From positions 10,974,001-11,038,000 of the forward strand of contig NC_088317.1 of assembly GCF_910592395.1 (NCBI RefSeq): a DNA stretch of 64,000 bases. The letters run 5' to 3'. A model generated the notes under the pieces. The model saw nothing but the letters and a program-made list of their open reading frames with translations, was not told where the DNA came from and ran no database searches. Within the stretch, counting starts at the first letter, position 1. Each line of letters begins with the position of its first letter. Made by a program: the position numbers and the translations under genes. Source of the DNA: Lineus longissimus. Taxonomy: Eukaryota; Nemertea; Pilidiophora; Heteronemertea; Lineidae. Below are positions 33,271 through 45,295 of this stretch, in pieces.

Positions 33271-33800
33271 GGAGCCAAGGGGTGTTTGCATGCATAAAAG
33301 GGCCCCACAATCACTCACCTGATTTTGATAAAGGACCACCTGGGACACCATTTGAGCGAGGGTGGACATTCTGAAACCCGGCAGTAAACCTGCTATTCAT
33401 GGTTTTGTTGCGATTCCTCGTGCACATAACCGCCGCCAAAATTAGGGGTAGGGGAAATTCAAATTGACATAGCGTTGTAAGGAAACAACTTAAGATAACA
33501 TATGACCACTCAAAATGGAGCTTATAGTATCTGCTATAGGATGATTGCAGAGGAAAAATGATTGGTTGAAGTTCAAGGTCACCAGAGGTCAAACTATGAC
33601 GTAATTCGGCCCTTGCTTAAAATCTGGACTCTTAAATATTAAAACAAGCCCAGAAATAATGTGAATGAATGAATTATTCATTTATTGACCAATTCCAGTA
33701 GAGTACAATATAGGTAAGTTTTTAAAACCGATAGGGAGCAATAATCTTGTAGATTAACCCCTTGGGGTCCGATTAAAATTGTACTGAAATTAGCAAAAAT
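33271..33800 (+). repeat. Left terminal inverted repeat
   Basis: Contains AAGGGGTGTTTGCATGCATA, CCGGCAGTAAACCTGC, CAAGGTCACCAGAGGTCA and CTTGGGGTCCGATT, all found in reverse order and orientation in the right arm. A poly-G run follows at about 33960-33976. Confidence 0.85.
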
Positions 33801-33998
33801 GAATAAAAACTGCCATACTTTGGCAAAATGTTAAACTCACCAACAGTGATGATGTGGTGTATATACATGATATAAAACTCCTCTGTACCAAAGTGAAAGG
33901 TGTTTAGCAATGCAAAAAGCTAATATTAAAGACTTTATCGGTTCATAGGTATAGACGGGGTGGGGGGGGGGGGGGGTATTGAGTTCATTGGGAAATGA

Positions 33999-36806
33999 TC
34001 AGCCTGCAGGGTTCTTACAGCCCTTATTTGATGCCTGACAATTACAGTAGGGGCAACACTTTATATCACCTTGTCTGCAAGGACAGCGTTTGGTAGCACA
34101 GGATGTGCATTTACATGGCATCGGGAAGTCATCTGGGAGCAAGATCTGAAGTCGGTCCGGTTGCATGATGCCGTCTTCTTGGCTGAACCCAAAGCTTCGG
34201 GGATCTAGCTGTGGACTATCTAAACAGTGTAACTGCAGGTACGTGCCATAGAACGCCCTGAGGATGTGTCCTTTGGTTGAATGGGTGGTAGGGGGTAGTT
34301 CCAAGATTGTTTTCTTGCTGTGGTGGTAGAGGTGGTACCTGAGCTCATCCATCGATTTACATGGCGTGCCTGCTTTGTAAACATTGACAAGATATTCTTC
34401 TACTAAGCCAAGGTCGATGTTAGTTGGGTCCTTTCCAAAGTCTCGGAGATAATGACCTGGATTTGCCTTGAGACCAGCAGCTTTTGTACCAAATTTGTTT
34501 GTTGAATCGCAGCCAGTAAGGTAATGAAGTGGTATAAGGACCTTGCAGATATCTGTGCCCAACCTATTGGCCAAGGTATGGAGGGGTATATACCTTGTGG
34601 TATTCCCCACACCAGCCCTAATCCATAGTTCTTTCAATCCATGTCCTTTCAAAATGCTCCAGTAATTCAATCCAAGGACCATGACATCTGTGTCATTTGA
34701 TAGCAAGACAACTCTGGTTGCCCCACAATTGACAGCATGCAGAGCATGTGGTATCATCCTCACATCTGCCTCTTCGATGTCAACAGTTAAATCAGGTACT
34801 GTTATGTCAGTCACTAAAAATAGCCCTGCATGGTTCAATTTCAGAAGATGGACCCATCGCACTGACTACTACATCTGTCCCCGCCTTTGGGTTGCCTAAG
34901 ATGTGGCTTCGAAGTAACCCTTGTACCTTGACTTTGTTGGTGGATGATGCCCAAAAGGCGTCCATAGAAACTGGTAAAGGGGTCTCTCCATACATTACAT
35001 TCAGGTCGATGGGACTGCAGCTACATCTCCTTGCTTTTTCACTGTCTTTCACAGAGCCCTCCGTGTATGTGTCAAAAACAAAGTCGATGCGGTGCGAATT
35101 GCTGCAAAGTCCATGTGTCATATCCAAAATGTGTGTGCAAAGATCACCAAAGGTTTTCACTGAGGCTAAGCGCATGCGGCGTAGGCAACCCATCACATCA
35201 ATGATGCTGGCAGTGTTTGCCTGCTTCCATTTTGATGGTGGGAGATAGTCATTTTTGTTAAGCTGTTTCTCTAATTCAGTGCACAGGTCACTCTTGTTGG
35301 GTTTATTCCTGAGTCCATCCCCATCAAAGAGATAGCTGCTGTCGACCAGGTCAAACGTCAACAAATACTTCATATCATAATCTCGGACACAGGCAATATC
35401 GAAGATCTTCTGAGTCTCTGCTAATTGCTTTTTGCTCCCCTTGTCTCTTGCTTGGTTTTGGCTTTTCTTGGGCTTCATGGATTTGAACGTTTTCAAGTTA
35501 TTCCTGTGAATGGTATCAAAGATGGTTCTTTGCTTAGTCACAAACCTTTCAGTGCGAAATGTACTGTACTTCGTGCTGGAATTCGTGTCGAAATTGAGAA
35601 GGTTGTCACGGATTTCGCTGGACATGATTTCTTGGGTGAGGATGTTGTGAAGGGTATGCTGTTCATCGTGGTCTCCCTCTGTGGACATGATTGCTGGATT
35701 TTCATGTTGCTTGATGTACTGTATCATATCATGGATCAAGACTTCGGAGGTTCGTGTGGCAGGTAGATTGAACTCATGGTTCACGTGAAGTTCCGTGCTG
35801 GGTGTGGTCACACCACTGATTTCACGCTGAAGGTTAACGACAGCTAACATCTCATGTTATATGATCTCCCACTGAGCAACGAATTGTTTTCTTTTTGTAC
35901 TGCCGATAATGCCACTTGCGCTCTTCTGGGATCGATTTATTGTCTGTTCAAGGCACATGTCTGCGCCCACACAGTTGAATCGCCCTTCTGTCCGCTTTAC
36001 GACAAATTTTTCAGCCTTGAAGTTTTCATATATCGATGGGGCATCTTCTGGTAGCTTCCTCATATCCTCTAGGTATACTGATCCCCATCGGAGGTAGTTG
36101 ATCCGGTCACATCCAGCAAACCAGGGTAGAACTGCCTGTACACTATGGAGGTGTAGGTCCCAGTTTCCCTCACGATCAGCTCTTACTAGATCTTTCAGGA
36201 GGCACACCATTTGGACAAACCGATCCCAGAACGCAAATGTCTCCGACATCGCGCAGCTTTCAGACCTGAAGGCATTGAAGTCATCAATCATGTTTGATGA
36301 GGTTGAGATGAATGCATGTAAATGTTGTTTGCTTTCTTCCCTGTTCTTTTCTGACACGGAAGCTTTCATCAGCTTAAGAATTTCAAGGTTATTCCTGTAT
36401 GGTTCCACTCCTTTGGTTCGGAAGAATTCTGTCCACTGCAACCTTTCTATTGATTCACAGAGCAACAATAATCCCTTCAGTGACCTGGTATAGTGTGTTC
36501 CATCAAGCACTGATTTGACAACATTCTTTCCAAAGGCCTTTGACTCCACGAAGATCGTTTCAGCTCCACACCCATCAATGTATTTTCCAATGGCACCCAT
36601 GACTATCTTAATGAGATGGAAGGAACCTAAAATTAACACTAAGTTAGTAAATTCACTTGGGTTGTTCATAATGATCTCACGGGCAATATGGTACACCCCC
36701 TCACCACATGCAACAGGCAAGTGAGACTGTTTCAACTGATTCAGAACATCTTGGAAATTCTTTAGGGATGTGTACACTGTAGCATATTCTTCATTATTAA
36801 ATGTCT
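33999..36806 (-). pseudogene. Decayed gene: FEN/XRN-like (PIN-type) acidic pattern and C-terminal CXC cluster
   Basis: Three segments form one product of about 930 residues. Segment 1 (36806-35857) starts after an acceptor (TCTATAG) and ends in an in-frame TAA at 35857-35859. Segment 2 continues in the same frame to about 34810, where a frameshift at a T-run leads to segment 3 (to the stop at 33999). Segment 3 has EEADVRMI, LSNDTDVMVLGL and LTGCDSTNKFGTK; spacing and acidic residues resemble the E-A-D / D-x-D / G-x-D pattern of FEN/XRN-type PIN nucleases (inference). The last 40 residues are CKCTSCATKRCPC...CCPYCNCQ...GCKNP, a tesmin/TSO1-like CXC cluster that may bind zinc or DNA. From memory, similar intact proteins are abundant and unnamed in cnidarian and mollusc genomes. 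Confidence 0.75.
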
Positions 36807-36888
36807 ATAGACACAAAGTATTTCATGTAATTAATATTCTATGCAATCTGTACAATCAGATAATGGTATTAGCATTCCATCTACTCAC

Positions 36889-37018
36889 CTATAAAGGCAT
36901 GATTTCCATGAAAATTGATGATATCATTGCTAACTGAGATGTGGCTTCATGATGCCATGCGGTCAAAGTGGAGATTCCCCAGATGATTTCCCACCATGGA
37001 TTCTACAAATTGCTGCAG
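36889..37018 (-). pseudogene. Remnant upstream exon of the PIN-like/CXC gene
   Basis: Acceptor TTACAG and donor CTATAG|GTGAGTAG enclose a stretch reading LQQFVESMVGNHLGNLHFD before an in-frame TGA. It probably encodes the region preceding segment 1 and is now broken. Confidence 0.4.
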
Positions 37019-37151
37019 CTGTAATTGTTTATTGGGCTACAAAATATATATTAGACACATGCATGTGATTTTAGATGAAAACACTACCTCACCATATAAT
37101 TACATCACTCCTGAGCCTATCCATTGCTTCCGAATAGTAGTTTTCAGGTTT

Positions 37152-37687
37152 TTGCTAATTTTTGCTAATTTCATTACAATTTCAATCGGACCCCAAGGGG
37201 TTAATCTACAAGATTATTGCTCCCTATTGGTTTTAAAAACTTACCTATATTGTACTCTACTGGAATTGGTCAATAAATGAATAATTCATTCATTCACATT
37301 ATTTCTGGGCTTGTTTTAATATTTGAGGGTCCAGATTTTAAGCAAGGGTCGAATTACGTCATAGTTTGACCTCTGGTGACCTTGAACTTCAACCAATCAT
37401 TTTTCTGCTGCATTCATCATATAGCTGATACTATAAGCTCCATGTTGAGTGGTCATATGTTACCTTAGGTTGTTTCCTTACGACGTTAGGTCAATTTGAA
37501 TTTCCCCTACCCCTAATTTTGGCGGCGGTTATGCGCACGAGGAATTGCAACAAAACCATGAATAGCAGGTTTACTGCCGGGTTTCAGAATGTCCACCCTC
37601 GCTCAATGGGTGTCCCAGGTGGTCCTTTATCAAAATCAGGTGAGTGATTGTGGGGCCCTTTTATGCATGCAAACACCCCTTGGCTCC
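37152..37687 (-). repeat. Right terminal inverted repeat
   Basis: Inverted partner of 33271-33800, slightly longer, with an added TTTGCTAATT duplication at its inner edge. Confidence 0.85.
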
Positions 37688-38683
37688 AGGACTACTAACG
37701 TGGTTACGAATCAACATTTGGAGCTTATTCTTACATGATCAGATCGGAATTTTATGGTAATTTAGAAATCTGTCGCATATCCGATTCAATAGTCTATATT
37801 TTAAAACAACCCAGTTGTACCTCGCCTCCAGTGTACAGTACTGATCTCCCAAATATGGGAAGACACGCCCACCACACACCCATAATATGGACCAATAGCG
37901 CTCCGCTTATAAATACGCCACCGCCACACGGGGCCTTTTCGATCAGACGAGTTGCTTGGGAAGTTGGGGGCCTGTCATGCATTATGCATGGATAAGGTTG
38001 ACGACTATGTCTAGGCCTAATTGTCTATGATTGACTGATATTTTATAACAAACGATGAATAAAAGAAGCCTAGTCATGTATGTTTATCACCGAAGTTTGC
38101 GGATGAAAATTTCCTTCGCCGTGAGCGATTTCTTACATCTTCCAGTACGCATCGAGGGATGCAGAGATCTTTGTGACGTCACCAGTTCTAAGCGGGTTTT
38201 TTTATTCACGTGTGTGTTTCTCCTATGATCTCGTGCATCTAGTACCGAGCATAATACTTTATCGTCTATGGAATACAAAACAATCATAAAAACTAATTTT
38301 TGCTTCCATTGAAGAGAAATAAAATATTTTAACGACCACAGCGCATTGCCAATTGATGACGTCATCCTCCACATTAAAAATGTTGGCTTCTGAACGAACT
38401 GGCAAATTGCTATCAATAAAGTCAGCTGGGACGAGACTGTCAGTTGGGAGGGTATAAATCGTGGAAGGAACGCACCCGATTTCCCGCGCTATTTGCACAG
38501 TGATTCCATGGTTTACATTGAATATTCCAAGGTTTATCAGTGTTTCCAAGGTTTCACTAATTCCATACTTTATCAACTACCCTAAGGAACAACCATTTTG
38601 GTACAATTTTCAACGCTACTTTATTCTGGCTATCAAGCCACATGACACTAGGTTCTATGGGGGAAATCTTTGTAGGAACTTAC
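37688..38683. other. Intron-like stretch with an inverted block
   Basis: At 38509-38583 lies an inverted copy of 33161-33222 (GGTAGTTGATAAAG, GTGAAACCTTGGAA, GATAAACCTTGGAAT). The rest, including a TATAAATA word near 37911, shows no supported exon. Confidence 0.45.
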
Positions 38684-39101
38684 CATCTTATCTCAGGAGA
38701 TTTTCTTGGATGAACAAGGCAACCAGGAATAATTTCCTTAGGACTGACTACTGCAGCATCATCAAGCACCGTGTCTATTGCAGGCACATCATCGACAAAT
38801 GGAACCTTGATTGCAATGCTAGGTGGGCCGAACGGTCCAACCCCCACCTTGTTCACAGCTGCAATGCAGAACATGTACTCCATGCCTTCAACTAAGTCTT
38901 CATCTACGAAAGTCAGATTTTTGATGATTGTTTCATTTAGTTTGGCCGAGCAGGTGCTGGAGGTCGGGCAGCGTTGAAGACATTTAACATTGTAGCCAAT
39001 GATTTGAGAGCCTCCATCATCTCCTGGTGGTTTCCATGACACTATGGCAGAGTCCCTAACGAATTGTGAGACAGTTGGCGCATTAGGTACTCCGGGTTTG
39101 T
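38684..39101 (-). CDS. FnIII-domain exon
   Basis: 418 nt, acceptor TTTTTCAG, donor TG|GTAAGTTCC, enters in phase 1 and leaves in phase 2. Confidence 0.85.
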
Positions 39102-40691
39102 CTGAAAAAAAATAATGGTGATGGTGGTCATTAAATTATCAGAAATGACCTAAACTTCACACGGTCATAATATCAGTCAAATCAGGAGCATCCGTTGAGG
39201 GTTTTTCCTAAACCCTTCCCAACTATGTTGATGAGAGCTTTCCCCCAGCCCCATATCAGTGAAAGATGTGGGTCAAGTCGGCATATATATAGCATGACGA
39301 TGTATTGAAAATCAGCAAAAATGGAATGCACCTAACACATTCAAAAAAACTCAAATTACTCCTGTAGAACAGCATCCTTTCGGGGCATGAAATTTCCGCG
39401 AATATCAGATCACAGGCATATTCACGACAGGACATATTTGCGAGTCAAGGGCTCACTTTTTTTCATTTGCATTGCAAAATTTCCAGATAGGTGCTGTTTA
39501 GAATACCCTATCAGCCCAACTTACTGTACTTCAGCGCATTGCATTTCACGCATAATGGATTTTCAAAAACGGTTGTCAATTACAGTTTGGCGTCCCTCAT
39601 CAAGTAATCAACTGAATAAAAAACCAAAGTAGCCGGCAATCAGGCAAACAAGCTACCCCGCAAGTTGCTAGGATGGCCAAACAATGGCTTCTGATAGCCG
39701 AAAAAATCTGATTACATGAGCCACAGCTGAATGAAAGCTGGACGAAAATTTTACGCAAGAAACAGAACATGTTCGCGGCATGAAATTTTCGCGACCTGGA
39801 CCCTCTTGCGAAATTCACAAAAAATATCCAGCACGAAAAATTTTCCTGTTGTACAGTAAGTTCATCAAGTCACCATTCATGCCCTATACAAACTTGTTCA
39901 GCAACACACGTAGGCCCTCAATAAATGTTCATTGCTACCATACTTGGCAGCATTACATAACAATCTTCTTGGAATGGATGAGATCTGCCAACAAATGCTG
40001 CCGGTTCAGATGAGACCGAAATGGAATTTGAACATCACTAATGTATGAAGTTGCAATAACAATTTAATTTGCTGAAATTATTCCTGACCGCTGGAAATGG
40101 TGAAACTATCTCTCACATTTCCAAACTGGTTGCCACAATGTATGTATATGAAATGCATGAAGGAGAGTGTGAGTACAGCACAATAGACATGAAATTGAAT
40201 TAAAATACTTAGATATGAGTCATAATTACCTAATGGATCATCCTCTGCCAACTTAAAAAGATCAGCAGCAGTTGTATCTTGAAAATTCTGCTTAACCTTT
40301 GCCAGGTTTTCAGCAGAATCCAAACGACTGAAATACAAAAGGATTTAAGTTTTTTTGCAGGAGTCTTGGTCATAATGGCATTAGTTTTTTAGCCACTTTG
40401 AGCGCTGGTTCATAAAGTACTTGGAACCAGAGAGTGACAAAATTTTTAGGTGTCTCTGAGACCAAGAGGAGGGAAAAGAACTTCGCAACAGTAGAACCCG
40501 CGTATAACGTCTGCTATGAATGGTTGATGAACGGACAAATGGATGGACAGTCATATTATTACCACCACAGCTGACTTCATCATCTGAGCTAATTAAGGCA
40601 AAGAATCTTACCAATTTTCGAGAAACCTATTCAGTGTCAAGTCCTCGTTTATTTGAATTGACCGGACTTGGTGGTTTTGACGCTGCACATG
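38684..40691 (-). CDS. Host gene fragment with a fibronectin type III domain
   Basis: Three minus-strand exons with GT-AG borders and matching phases: 40612-40691, 40230-40327 and 38684-39101 (leaves in phase 2, so more exons follow). The third exon holds a complete FnIII domain of about 95 residues: PGVPNAPTVSQF, IVSWKPPGDDGGSQIIGYNV, then NLTFVDEDLVEGMEYMFCIA and NKVGVGPFGPPS. The W-x-P-P-x-D-D-G-G-S pattern is typical of titin/twitchin-type and neural adhesion FnIII domains. A charged linker ends in KSPEIRW. Unusual are two extra cysteines (KCLQRC, STC) in the C-C' region. Gene identity is unknown. Only one of the three frames of exon 40612-40691 is open, which supports the model. Confidence 0.8.
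40230..40327 (-). CDS. Linker exon of the FnIII gene
   Basis: 98 nt encoding RLDSAENLAKVKQNF and TTAADLFKLAEDDPL, predicted helical and charged. Enters in phase 2, leaves in phase 1. Confidence 0.7.
40612..40691 (-). CDS. Upstream exon of the FnIII gene
   Basis: 80 nt after a strong acceptor (CTTAATTTTTCAG), donor TG|GTAAGATT. Encodes HVQRQNHQVRSIQINEDLTL. No ATG-based start is visible, so the gene continues upstream. Confidence 0.6.
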
Positions 40692-41137
40692 CTGAAAAAT
40701 TAAGAGAAGAAGCTCTTTTAAGAAACAGAACAATGTCGTCATGAAGTTAGCCATTTTGGCAAGAAGGGAGCACCAAATGCCAACCCCCCATCTCTTTCTC
40801 ATAAAGGGAAGCAAAGACCCTACTGAAGAGAAACAATGGCAATGTCTGGCAACAGGAACAAGGAGTTAACCCAGAGCCAACCTTCATATAGACAAGAACA
40901 ACGCAAAGCGTGGCAAATCCCACCGAACGAACCGCGAATAGTGTATAGTAATTTTCATTGTTGTCTAATAATACTTTTGGAAGAAAGGGAATATATGACT
41001 GCTTATGGTGGAGTAATGAATAGAATTGGAGATTTGAAAATGGGTAGTGGACAAACTTTTTGAGTAGCGCCATCTATATCAGCCACGAAGGGTTAAAATG
41101 AAAAAATAATGGCGCAGCACACAGGTTCATTGTTGGA
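40692..41137. other. Non-coding flank of the composite element
   Basis: The last 89 bp (41049-41137) recur almost exactly at 45356-45444 on the other side of the composite element. Confidence 0.5.
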
Positions 41138-41581
41138 GAGACAAGACCACTAATGAATATTCATAGGTTGGATGGTCCTGGCCTATCTATTAGACGAGTG
41201 CATGTTTTTTACTCTCAAGTACATATTTGGAGAGGTATTGAAAAAATATTTGTTGTGGCAAGTCTACAGATATAAAGAAATTATTTGATGAAAAAATTAA
41301 TTTCGAATTTTGCTAATTGGGTAATAGGGGGCGTGTTTTGAGTTTTTTCTGCCAGTTGGCTGAAAAGAGTGGAAATATCAAAGTCTGTCTAATTTGTCGA
41401 TTAAAAAAAAATTTCCGTGGTCAATCACCATTTCATTTTTCACCATTTACTTGCCCGACTGTCCGGAATAACATAATCTAAATTTCAGATTCACAACACC
41501 ACGCGTTCTTTGATGCGTCGCGGTCAAACATTGACAATTTAACTGCTAAAAGGCTTAAAAAATCAATTGTGGTCTTGTCTC
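41138..41581 (+). repeat. 444-bp TIR element, left copy
   Basis: 13-bp perfect terminal inverted repeats. Differs from the right copy at only a handful of positions (for example GGATGGTCCTGGCC versus GGAGGGTCCAGGCC). Confidence 0.85.
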
Positions 41582-44500
41582 TATTTACACTACATTTTGG
41601 GTCAATATAGTGAAAAATTTGAATGTGCTCAAATCACTCTAATTCATTTAGAATATTGTATTGCTGATGATTTAAGGTCAAAACAAGCCAAAATAATGAG
41701 AAAAAAACTTAATTTGACCCAAATAAGAGTCAACCTAACCCCGGTCTAAGTTCGGTTTCATTTTTACAAGTCTTGTTGTGTTGCCATTCATTTTGTAATT
41801 TCTTTGAAACTACTTAGGCCTTGATTCTGAAAGTTGTGCCCTAAGCAGCAAAGATATTCCTAAATCACATCCTAAAGTTTCAGCTCCATAGCTTGCTTAT
41901 TCTGGCCAGGGCAGGTCTTTGAATTTGGTGCTGTTGGGTGCAAAATCATGACTTTTTGTCGATTTTGTCCTCTTTCGTCGCTTTGGCACAGTTGTACCAC
42001 TCTTTGAAATGTCTCTCATTTCTCCAAAAATGTCCAGATATGACTTTCTTTTGTTGGAGAGTTGTGGGATGTCATGTACATTAGTTTGAAAAAAATCTCA
42101 AAATGTTAACCCCTGAAATGTACCTTATTTACACTACATTTTGGGTCAATATAGTGAAAAATTTGAATGTGCTCAAATCACTCTAATTCATTTAGAATAT
42201 TGTATTGCTGATGATTTAAGGTCAAAACAAGCCTAAATAATGAGAAAAAAACTTAATTTGACCCAAATAAGAGTCAACCTAACCCCGGTCTAAGTTCGGT
42301 TTCATTTTTACAAGTCTTGTTGTGTTGCCATTCATTTTGTAATTTCTTTGAAACTACTTAGGCCTTGATTCTGAAAGTTGTGCCCTAAGCAGCAAAGATA
42401 TTCCTAAATCACATCCTAAAGTTTCAGCTCCATAGCTTGCTTATTCTGGCCAGGGCAGGTCTTTGAATTTGGTGCTGTTGGGTGCAAAATCATGACTTTT
42501 TGTCGATTTTGTCCTCTTTCGTCGCTTTGGCACAGTTGTACCACTCTTTGAAATGTCTCTCATTTCTCCAAAAATGTCCAGATATGACTTTCTTTTGTTG
42601 GAGAGTTGTGGGATGTCATGTACATTAGTTTGAAAAAAATCTCAAAATGTTAACCCCTGAAATGTACCTTATTTACACTACATTTTGGGTCAATATAGTG
42701 AAAAATTTGAATGTGCTCAAATCACTCTAATTCATTTAGAATATTGTATTGCTGATGATTTAAGGTCAAAACAAGCCAAAATAATGAGAAAAAAACTTAA
42801 TTTGACCCAAATAAGAGTCAACCTAACCCCGGTCTAAGTTCGGTTTCATTTTTACAAGTCTTGTTGTGTTGCCATTCATTTTGTAATTTCTTTGAAACTA
42901 CTTAGGCCTTGATTCTGAAAGTTGTGCCCTAAGCAGCAAAGATATTCCTAAATCACATCCTAAAGTTTCAGCTCCATAGCTTGCTTATTCTGGCCAGGGC
43001 AGGTCTTTGAATTTGGTGCTGTTGGGTGCAAAATCATGACTTTTTGTCGATTTTGTCCTCTTTCGTCGCTTTGGCACAGTTGTACCACTCTTTGAAATGT
43101 CTCTCATTTCTCCAAAAATGTCCAGATATGACTTTCCTTTGTTGGAGAGTTGTGGGATGTCATGTACATTAGTTTGAAAAAAATCTCAAAATGCTAACCC
43201 CTGAAATGTACCTTATTTACACTACATTTTGGGTCAATATAGTGAAAAATTTGAATGTGCTCAAATCACTCTAATTCATTTAGAATATTGTATTGCTGAT
43301 GATTTAAGGTCAAAACAAGCTAAAATAATGAGAAAAAAACTTAATTTGACCCAAATAAGAGTCAACCTAACCCCGGTCTAAGTTCGGTTTCATTTTTACA
43401 AGTCTTGTTGTGTTGCCATTCATTTTGTAATTTCTTTGAAACTACTTAGGCCTTGATTCTGAAAGTTGTGCCCTAAGCAGCAAAGATATTCCTAAATCAC
43501 ATCCTAAAGTTTCAGCTCCATAGCTTGCTTATTCTGGCCAGGGCAGGTCTTTGAATTTGGTGCTGTTGGGTGCAAAATCATGACTTTTTGTCGATTTTGT
43601 CCTCTTTCGTCGCTTTGGCACAGTTGTACCACTCTTTGAAATGTCTCTCATTTCTCCAAAAATGTCCAGATATGACTTTCTTTTGTTGGAGAGTTGTGGG
43701 ATGTCATGTACATTAGTTTGAAAAAAATCTCAAAATGTTAACCCCTGAAATGTACCTTATTTACACTACATTTTGGGTCAATATAGTGAAAAATTTGAAT
43801 GTGCTCAAATCACTCTAATTCATTTAGAATATTGTATTGCTGATGATTTAAGGTCAAAACAAGCCAAAATAATGAGAAAAAAACTTAATTTGACCCAAAT
43901 AAGAGTCAACCTAACCCCGGTCTAAGTTCGGTTTCATTTTTACAAGTCTTGTTGTGTTGCCATTCATTTTGTAATTTCTTTGAAACTACTTAGGCCTTGA
44001 TTCTGAAAGTTGTGCCCTAAGCAGCAAAGATATTCCTAAATCACATCCTAAAGTTTTAGCTCCATAGCTTGCTTATTCTGGCCAGGGCAGGTCTTTGAAT
44101 TTGGTGCTGTTGGGTGCAAAATCATGACTTTTTGTCGATTTTGTCCTCTTTCGTCGCTTTGGCACAGTTGTACCACTCTTTGAAATGTCTCTCATTTCTC
44201 CAAAAATGTCCAGATATGACTTTCCTTTGTTGGAGAGTTGTGGGATGTCATGTACATTAGTTTGAAAAAAATCTCAAAATGCTAACCCCTGAAATGTACC
44301 TTATTTACGCTACATTTTGGGTCAATATAGTGAAAAATTTGAATGTGCTCAAATCACTCTAATTCATTTAGAATATTGTATTGCTGATGATTTAAGGTCA
44401 AAACAAGCCAAAATAATGAGAAAAAAACTTAATTTGACCCAAATAAGAGTCAACCTAACCCCGGTCTAAGTTCGGTTTCATTTTTACAAGTCTTGTTGTG

Positions 44501-44845
44501 TTGCCATTCATTTTGTAATTTCTTTGAAACTACTTAGGCCTTGATTCTGAAAGTTGTGCCCTAAGCAGCAAAGATATTCCTAAATCACATCCTAAAGTTT
44601 CAGCTCCATAGCTTGCTTATTCTGGCCAGGGCAGGTCTTTGAATTTGGTGCTGTTGGGTGCAAAATCATGACTTTTTGTCGATTTTGTCCTCTTTCGTCG
44701 CTTTGGCACAGTTGTACCACTCTTTGAAATGTCTCTCATTTCTCCAAAAATGTCCAGATATGACTTTCCTTTGTTGGAGAGTTGTGGGATGTCATGTACA
44801 TTAGTTTGAAAAAAATCTCAAAATGTTAACCCCTGAAATGTACCT
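41582..44845 (+). repeat. Satellite: six tandem 544-bp units
   Basis: Units start at 41582, 42126, 42670, 43214, 43758 and 44302, each exactly 544 bp and differing at only a few sites. Each holds an inverted word pair TTTTGGGTCAA / TTGACCCAAA. The short open frames inside recur by repetition and look non-coding. Confidence 0.95.
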
Positions 44846-44850
44846 TCATT

Positions 44851-45294
44851 GAGACAAGACCACTAATGAATATTCATAGGTTGGAGGGTCCAGGCCTATC
44901 TATTAGACGAGTGCATGTTTTTTACTCTCAAGTACATATTTGGAGAGGTATTGAAAAAGTATTTGTTGTGGCAAGTCTACAGATATAAAGAAATTATTTG
45001 ATGAAAAAATTAATTTCGAATTTTGCTAATTGGGTAATAGGGGGCGTGTTTTGAGTTTTTTCTGCCAGTTGGCTGAAAAGAGTGGAAATATCAAAGTCTG
45101 TCTAATTTGTCGATTAAAAAAAAATTTCCGTGGTCAATCACCATTTTATTTTTCACCATTTACTTGCCCGACTGTCCGGAATAACATAATCTAAATTTCA
45201 GATTCACAACACCACGCGTTCTTTGATGCGTCGCGGTCAAACATTGACAATTTAACTGCTAAAAGGCTTAAAAAATCAATTGTGGTCTTGTCTC
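44851..45294 (+). repeat. 444-bp TIR element, right copy
   Basis: Same length and ends as the left copy, separated from the last satellite unit by CATT. Confidence 0.85.
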
Positions 45295-45295
45295 T

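Larger units (their letters stand above)
33271..37687 (-). mobile_element. DNA-transposon-like element with about 530-bp terminal inverted repeats and a PIN-like/CXC gene
   Basis: Left arm 33271-33800 and right arm 37152-37687 are inverted copies, closely similar (about 90-95% by eye). The outer tip is GGAGCCAAGGGGTGTTTGC. They enclose a decayed minus-strand gene. I see no clear target duplication at the tips. Near neighbouring sequence on both sides there is a further inverted block, so the true ends may be farther out. The transposition mechanism is not evident: no DDE or other known transposase is recognisable. Confidence 0.7.
41138..45294. mobile_element. Composite 4157-bp unit: two TIR elements flanking six satellite units
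   Basis: Flanked by TGGA on both sides (41134-41137 and 45295-45298), as expected for one insertion event with a 4-bp target duplication. It consists of a 444-bp element, six head-to-tail 544-bp units and a second 444-bp element in the same orientation. Each 444-bp copy starts GAGACAAGACCAC and ends GTGGTCTTGTCTC, a 13-bp perfect inverted pair. No protein gene is recognisable. Confidence 0.75.

Noticed and set aside
41567-41749. Open frame recurring in the 544-bp units as a satellite-encoded peptide
   Set aside because: It spans the junction of the 444-bp copy and unit 1 and has no ATG-led equivalent in the other units. Explained by repetition of stop-poor sequence.
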